A DNA stretch of 64,000 nucleotides, from the NCBI GenBank assembly GCA_023091665.1, contig JALJCQ010000033.1, forward strand, positions 868,001-932,000. The letters are read 5' to 3'. The position numbers and the translations under genes are program-made. Source of the DNA: Pythium myriotylum. Taxonomy: Eukaryota; Oomycota; Peronosporomycetes; Pythiales; Pythiaceae. Under the pieces are notes generated by a model. That model was given only the letters and a program-made list of their open reading frames with translations, was not told the origin of the DNA and made no database searches. Positions 60,192 to 64,000 of the stretch are shown here, piece by piece; position 1 is the first letter of the stretch; each line of letters opens with the position of its first letter.

Positions 60192-63100
60192 ATGAAGAGG
60201 TTGCTTGCATGGACAGTGGCGAGCGCTTCGCTCTGGCGTCTCTCTGGGGCTCTCCGCTTCGTCTCGGTGGGTTGTCTATTGCAAAATCCCAATGCACAGG
60301 ACGCTGTGTGACCCGTGGGATGAGTGCAGACGCAAACCCTCGAGGAGCTGGCCGATGGCGCGACGGAGCCGCAGCTCCTCCCACGTGTTCGCATCCAGAG
60401 CGGCGCTGAGCAGGATGCACAGACAGTGCGACTCGTGGTACGCAGTTCCGTGGCGGTGTGACGCGCTTGGTGGGCCTCTCACGCTATGCACTTGCGAAGG
60501 CTCACGCGACTCTAGGCGACATCTCGACCACCGCGACGGACTTGGGAGGCGACGTCACCCACGCGAAGTGCAGCCCCACCACTAACGCGCTCTTTGTCTC
60601 CACGCAGTCGCTGGCAGATGCCGAGCGAGTGTTGCAGTCGCTGTGGTTCACGCCATCGTGGAGTGCCGACGCTGACATGCGATGCAACGACCGTCTCTTC
60701 GAGAGTCCGCGGGTGGAGTTGTGGCTGCCGCTGTCGACGAGCGAGGCCACCGATCCTTCTTGCAGATACATCCGCGAGCTCCGCAGCCAAGACGAACCCG
60801 CAAATCAGCGCTCGCACGTGATACGCTTCTCTGTCGTCATGGAACCACTCACCATCGTTCGCCCCTCGCCCTCGATTACTGTCCGTCGCGAAGAGGAAGC
60901 ACCGTTGACAGGACTTACACTACGGGCACCAGGGGAGACCCTGTCGTGTGTCCGTCTCGGCCAAGCTCGCTATCGGCTGAATGTGTCAGTCGCGTCCAGG
61001 CAAGGGGCCGAAATACGACTCCTGCCGTCCATTCAACGCTTCCTAGGACCTCACTTACGGAACAACTCACCTACTTCATTCGCCATCGAGGCGACTAGCG
61101 AGTACATCGGGCTTGCAGTGCGATCGCTTATATACAAAGCACCGCGACGAGGCGAGTCTGACGAAATTCGTCTCGGGATCCAGCAAATCAATTCATCGGG
61201 AGTGAACCAACGCCAGGATCGGGTCACCAGCACTATAGAAGTTGTAGTGACGCGTGGAGCAGCGCCCATGCGTGTACTATGGCATGGCGTTCCATTACGT
61301 AAGTCCTATCGGACTCACTAAGCCCTTGTGCCCTCGTTCTTACGTGCGTCCTCGGTTTACAGATATCTCGCCGGTTGTCGATCTGGAAGAAGACTCAACT
61401 GTCTCGCTAGCTGATCTCTCCATCGAGCTCCCATTTGATGACGTATCAGAAGACGTCAATCTCACGCTTATACTGTCAGCGAACCACGGCGGGTTCTCGA
61501 CATCCTTTAATTTATCCCACTTCGCAGCCAAATTAACAACTGACTCATTTGCTATACGAGCTGTGGGACAGCTGAGTGTTCTCAGGACACTACTGACACA
61601 ATTAGTCTATACGCCAGTCCACAACTACAACGGCCCGGAAACAGTCGTTGTCAGTGTACTCCATCATGCTCCAGAAGGTGGCACGGTGGCCATTACACCG
61701 GCGAGCGAACAACTTGATTTTTTCCTTCGTCCAGTTGAGGATCCCATCAACGTGAGTTGGGTTGACTCATCGTCCGTCAGAAGGGAAATTACGATCGCCT
61801 CGAGAATGAGCTCGAACCTGCCACCATTGGTCATCGCAGACTTGGAGGACGCCCCAGGATCGCAACCGTTCTTCCGGTATCGAGGTATCTTGCGTGCTGA
61901 GATAAAGATTCCGACGCGGAGAGGCGTGTTTATGAGTCATGATGCTATCGATGCAACGATAGTGCGCCAGAATGGGTCAGAGTGGCAGCAGCTTACGATC
62001 GAAGGAAAAGCCGCGGGATTGGCCAAGCTCCTGGCAGGAGTGCACCTGACGATGCCTCTTGTTGCCTGCTTCGGGGTGACTCCTCCCACTCCTCTTGTGG
62101 TGAGAGTGGCTCGTGTTAATCCTGCGGACGGGTTGTCTTCAATGGCAGCGGAAGTGTACCTCGACATCAATATTGATCACCAGACTCAGTGGCTATCGCA
62201 AGTCCTGAAGCAGTGGGTCATTGTCATAGAGGAAGACAGTCGAGTGGACATTGGTACCGTTTTCAACTGGGGAGACTTATATCTCCCCCAAAACGACCGT
62301 GAAAACACGTCGGTGTGGGTGTCAGCTGACCATGGCTTGATCAGTGCAAACTACTCGACTGAGCTCTCATTGCCAAGAAAGAACCAAACAGTCCCGTGCG
62401 TGTCACTCAAGGACCTCATCAGCATCTTATCCTCGCTAGTATACTCGCCGGACGCAGATTACGTGGGTAACGATGCACTCAGTATCTCCGTCGGGGATCA
62501 GCGAGCGACACTATGGATCCAAGTTGTCGGGGTCAATGATTCGCCATCTCTTTCTGTAGTATTGGGTGACAAAGAGACAATCGTCTCGCTTCGTCCCTTT
62601 GTGCCTGTCTTCACAGTATTTGACCCAGATACTGATGATATCCTGACTGTTACAATCACGAGCAACGTCAACCTGAGCGTGGCTGATCCAAGCTTCCTTC
62701 GTGCTTCGGGGATTTTTCTCGAAGGACCTGATTCAACGGGAAAAGCATTGACGTTGCAGCTACGTGGGAGTCAGCAAGCGATAAACAACGTCTTCACCCG
62801 ATCCTCAACTGTCGAAATCATTTACGCGGACTCAACACCGCCGTTTGACAATGCTATAGTGGAGATCTGTGTTTCGGATGCAAATGACGAGTTGGCTTGC
62901 TGGAATGGCTTGGTCCCCTTGGCTCGGCTCGACTCGCTTGTACAGATAAAAAGTGACATGAACGACTTACCTTTTATGGGAGCTCAGCCAGTGGCAAACT
63001 TTTTATCGATATCGGAGTCCGCTTTACCCCCCGAGACGAGTGTGGTCTTGCGGTTAAGCGCCACCATGGGCTCATTTGAATCCTCCCGCACAGACTGCGG

Positions 63101-64000
63101 TCGCTTTGCCGAGACACAAGCAAGCGAAGAAAACAGCCGAGGAAGTCGCACGGGATTCGAACTGGTGGGAATCTGGACGTGCATGAAAGATCTACTCCAA
63201 AACACAGTCTACCGAGGAAGCTCTCTTGCGCATCTTGAGAGTCATGTCGAAATTTCCATCGAACTCTGGCATGCTTATCGACAATACATCTCTCGACGTG
63301 TGAGTATGAAGCTTCTCCCACCACAGGCACGGTACAGTATCAAGATTGCGACCAACGCCTCGTTGGAACGTCCTCTGTTGACATGGAAGCGTGGCGAGCT
63401 GGTCTCCTTGGGAGCATTCCTCCAAATCAGCATCTCGTCAGCTGTTGCAGATGATGAAGAGACAGAGGAACGACTCCTCTCGCTTAATGCTTCGTGCTCG
63501 TTATCGTGTCTGCTTAGCTTTGACCACGCAAGTGGCTCGTACGTCCCATATGTTGATTATTCGTTGGCAGATAGACGTGCATCGCGCAACCTGCAGTTCT
63601 TCGGCACGCGTGCGTCGCTGAACCAACTTATACCGTCATTGATGGTCACCGACAGCGACATCGACGTCGTTTCCAGCGGAGAGGGACTCATCGAGTTTCG
63701 CTTGTCTGAGACAAAGAATTCGCCGTTTGCCGGAGCTGTGCAAATTAGCCAAGTGGCATTTCTCTTCAACGTCATGGAGCCAGTGGTGCAATGGGTGACG
63801 CGACAGAATGAATATGTGGCGAAGGAGCGACTTGTCCTCCTAGATGGTATCAGCCTAATGGCTGGAAATGATAAAACCCGGTTCGTGCGTGTGCGAGTGG
63901 AGTGTGAGGGGAGCGTGCAGACCACAATCACCATTGATCACCCTCGATATAGAGTGATCAACCGCCCATGCGTTCGGGCTGAGGAAGACATGTCGATTGA
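60192..64000 (+). CDS. Large secreted/surface protein with cadherin-like repeats, 5' part
   Basis: A candidate signal peptide starts at 60192 (MKRLLAWTVASASLW). From about 60420 a long coding exon runs to 61298, then a 64-bp GTAAGT...ACAG intron (61299-61362, phase 1), then an open frame to the right edge (about 879 codons). The product is rich in beta-forming segments and N-glycosylation sequons. It has recurring repeat boundaries: VVDLEEDSTVSL, VNDSPSLSV followed by FDPDTDDILTVT, and AEEDMSI. These resemble cadherin-like or VCBS-type tandem domains of giant adhesins. The region 60267-60457 is unresolved: a good frame (TLEELADGATEPQLLPRV) meets TGA near 60456 while the next exon reads in another frame. 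An unrecognised intron or a frameshift lies there. Confidence 0.6.

Overview
The window is nuclear DNA from a eukaryote, most probably an oomycete (a Phytophthora/Pythium-type stramenopile). The pointers are short introns of 53-118 bp, very small intergenic gaps, a family of PF11397-type glycosyltransferases, Ty1/copia and chromodomain Ty3/gypsy retroelements, and a minor-class AT-AC intron. The assignment rests on recognised families and architecture; no database search was possible.

Region 1 (1-6172) is a head-to-tail array of a unit of about 1069 bp. Each unit carries one tRNA-Glu(UUC) gene on the minus strand (six copies), a few hairpins and a pyrimidine-rich microsatellite. The array enters from the left edge and is cut off abruptly at 6172/6173.

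Region 2 (6173-34013) is a mosaic of nested retroelements. A degenerate, LTR-less Ty3/gypsy fragment (6173-10796, minus) abuts a fragment of a carbamoyl-phosphate synthase large-subunit gene (10797-11144, plus). Element A (11145-33643, minus, 1052-bp LTRs, 4-bp target duplication AAAT) is inserted in that CPS fragment, which resumes at 33648. Element A carries gag and protease but no visible RT, RNase H or integrase. Inside it, flanked by the duplication CGCTG, sits a compound of two oppositely oriented, apparently identical copia elements (copia1A 14093-18794; copia1B, right part 23899-28532). A different copia element (copia2, 18850-23893, duplication GAATT) has inserted into an LTR of copia1B. 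Reading the duplications gives the order A, copia1A, copia1B, copia2.

Region 3 (33648-48300) is a CPS remnant, three 90-bp direct repeats and element B (34014-47506, plus, 1126-bp LTRs, duplication GTTA). Element B encodes gag, protease, RNase H and a chromodomain integrase. It has no recognisable reverse transcriptase and carries a long antisense reading frame between integrase and the 3' LTR.

Region 4 (48301-64000) is gene-dense host sequence: three related type II membrane glycosyltransferases (two of them divergent from a shared 146-bp promoter), an ADP-ribosylglycohydrolase-like protein, a COX16-like cytochrome oxidase assembly factor, an NAT10/Kre33 RNA cytidine acetyltransferase, a CNNM/ACDP metal-transport protein with five introns (one a textbook U12 AT-AC intron), and the 5' part of a very large secreted or surface protein with cadherin-like repeats that runs off the right edge.

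The most notable observations are the U12 intron, the inverted copia pair with its inverted 13-bp spacer, start codons lying inside the primer-binding sites of the LTR elements, arrays of GAAnnTTC dimers in both copia LTR families, and the RT-less element B with its antisense ORF.
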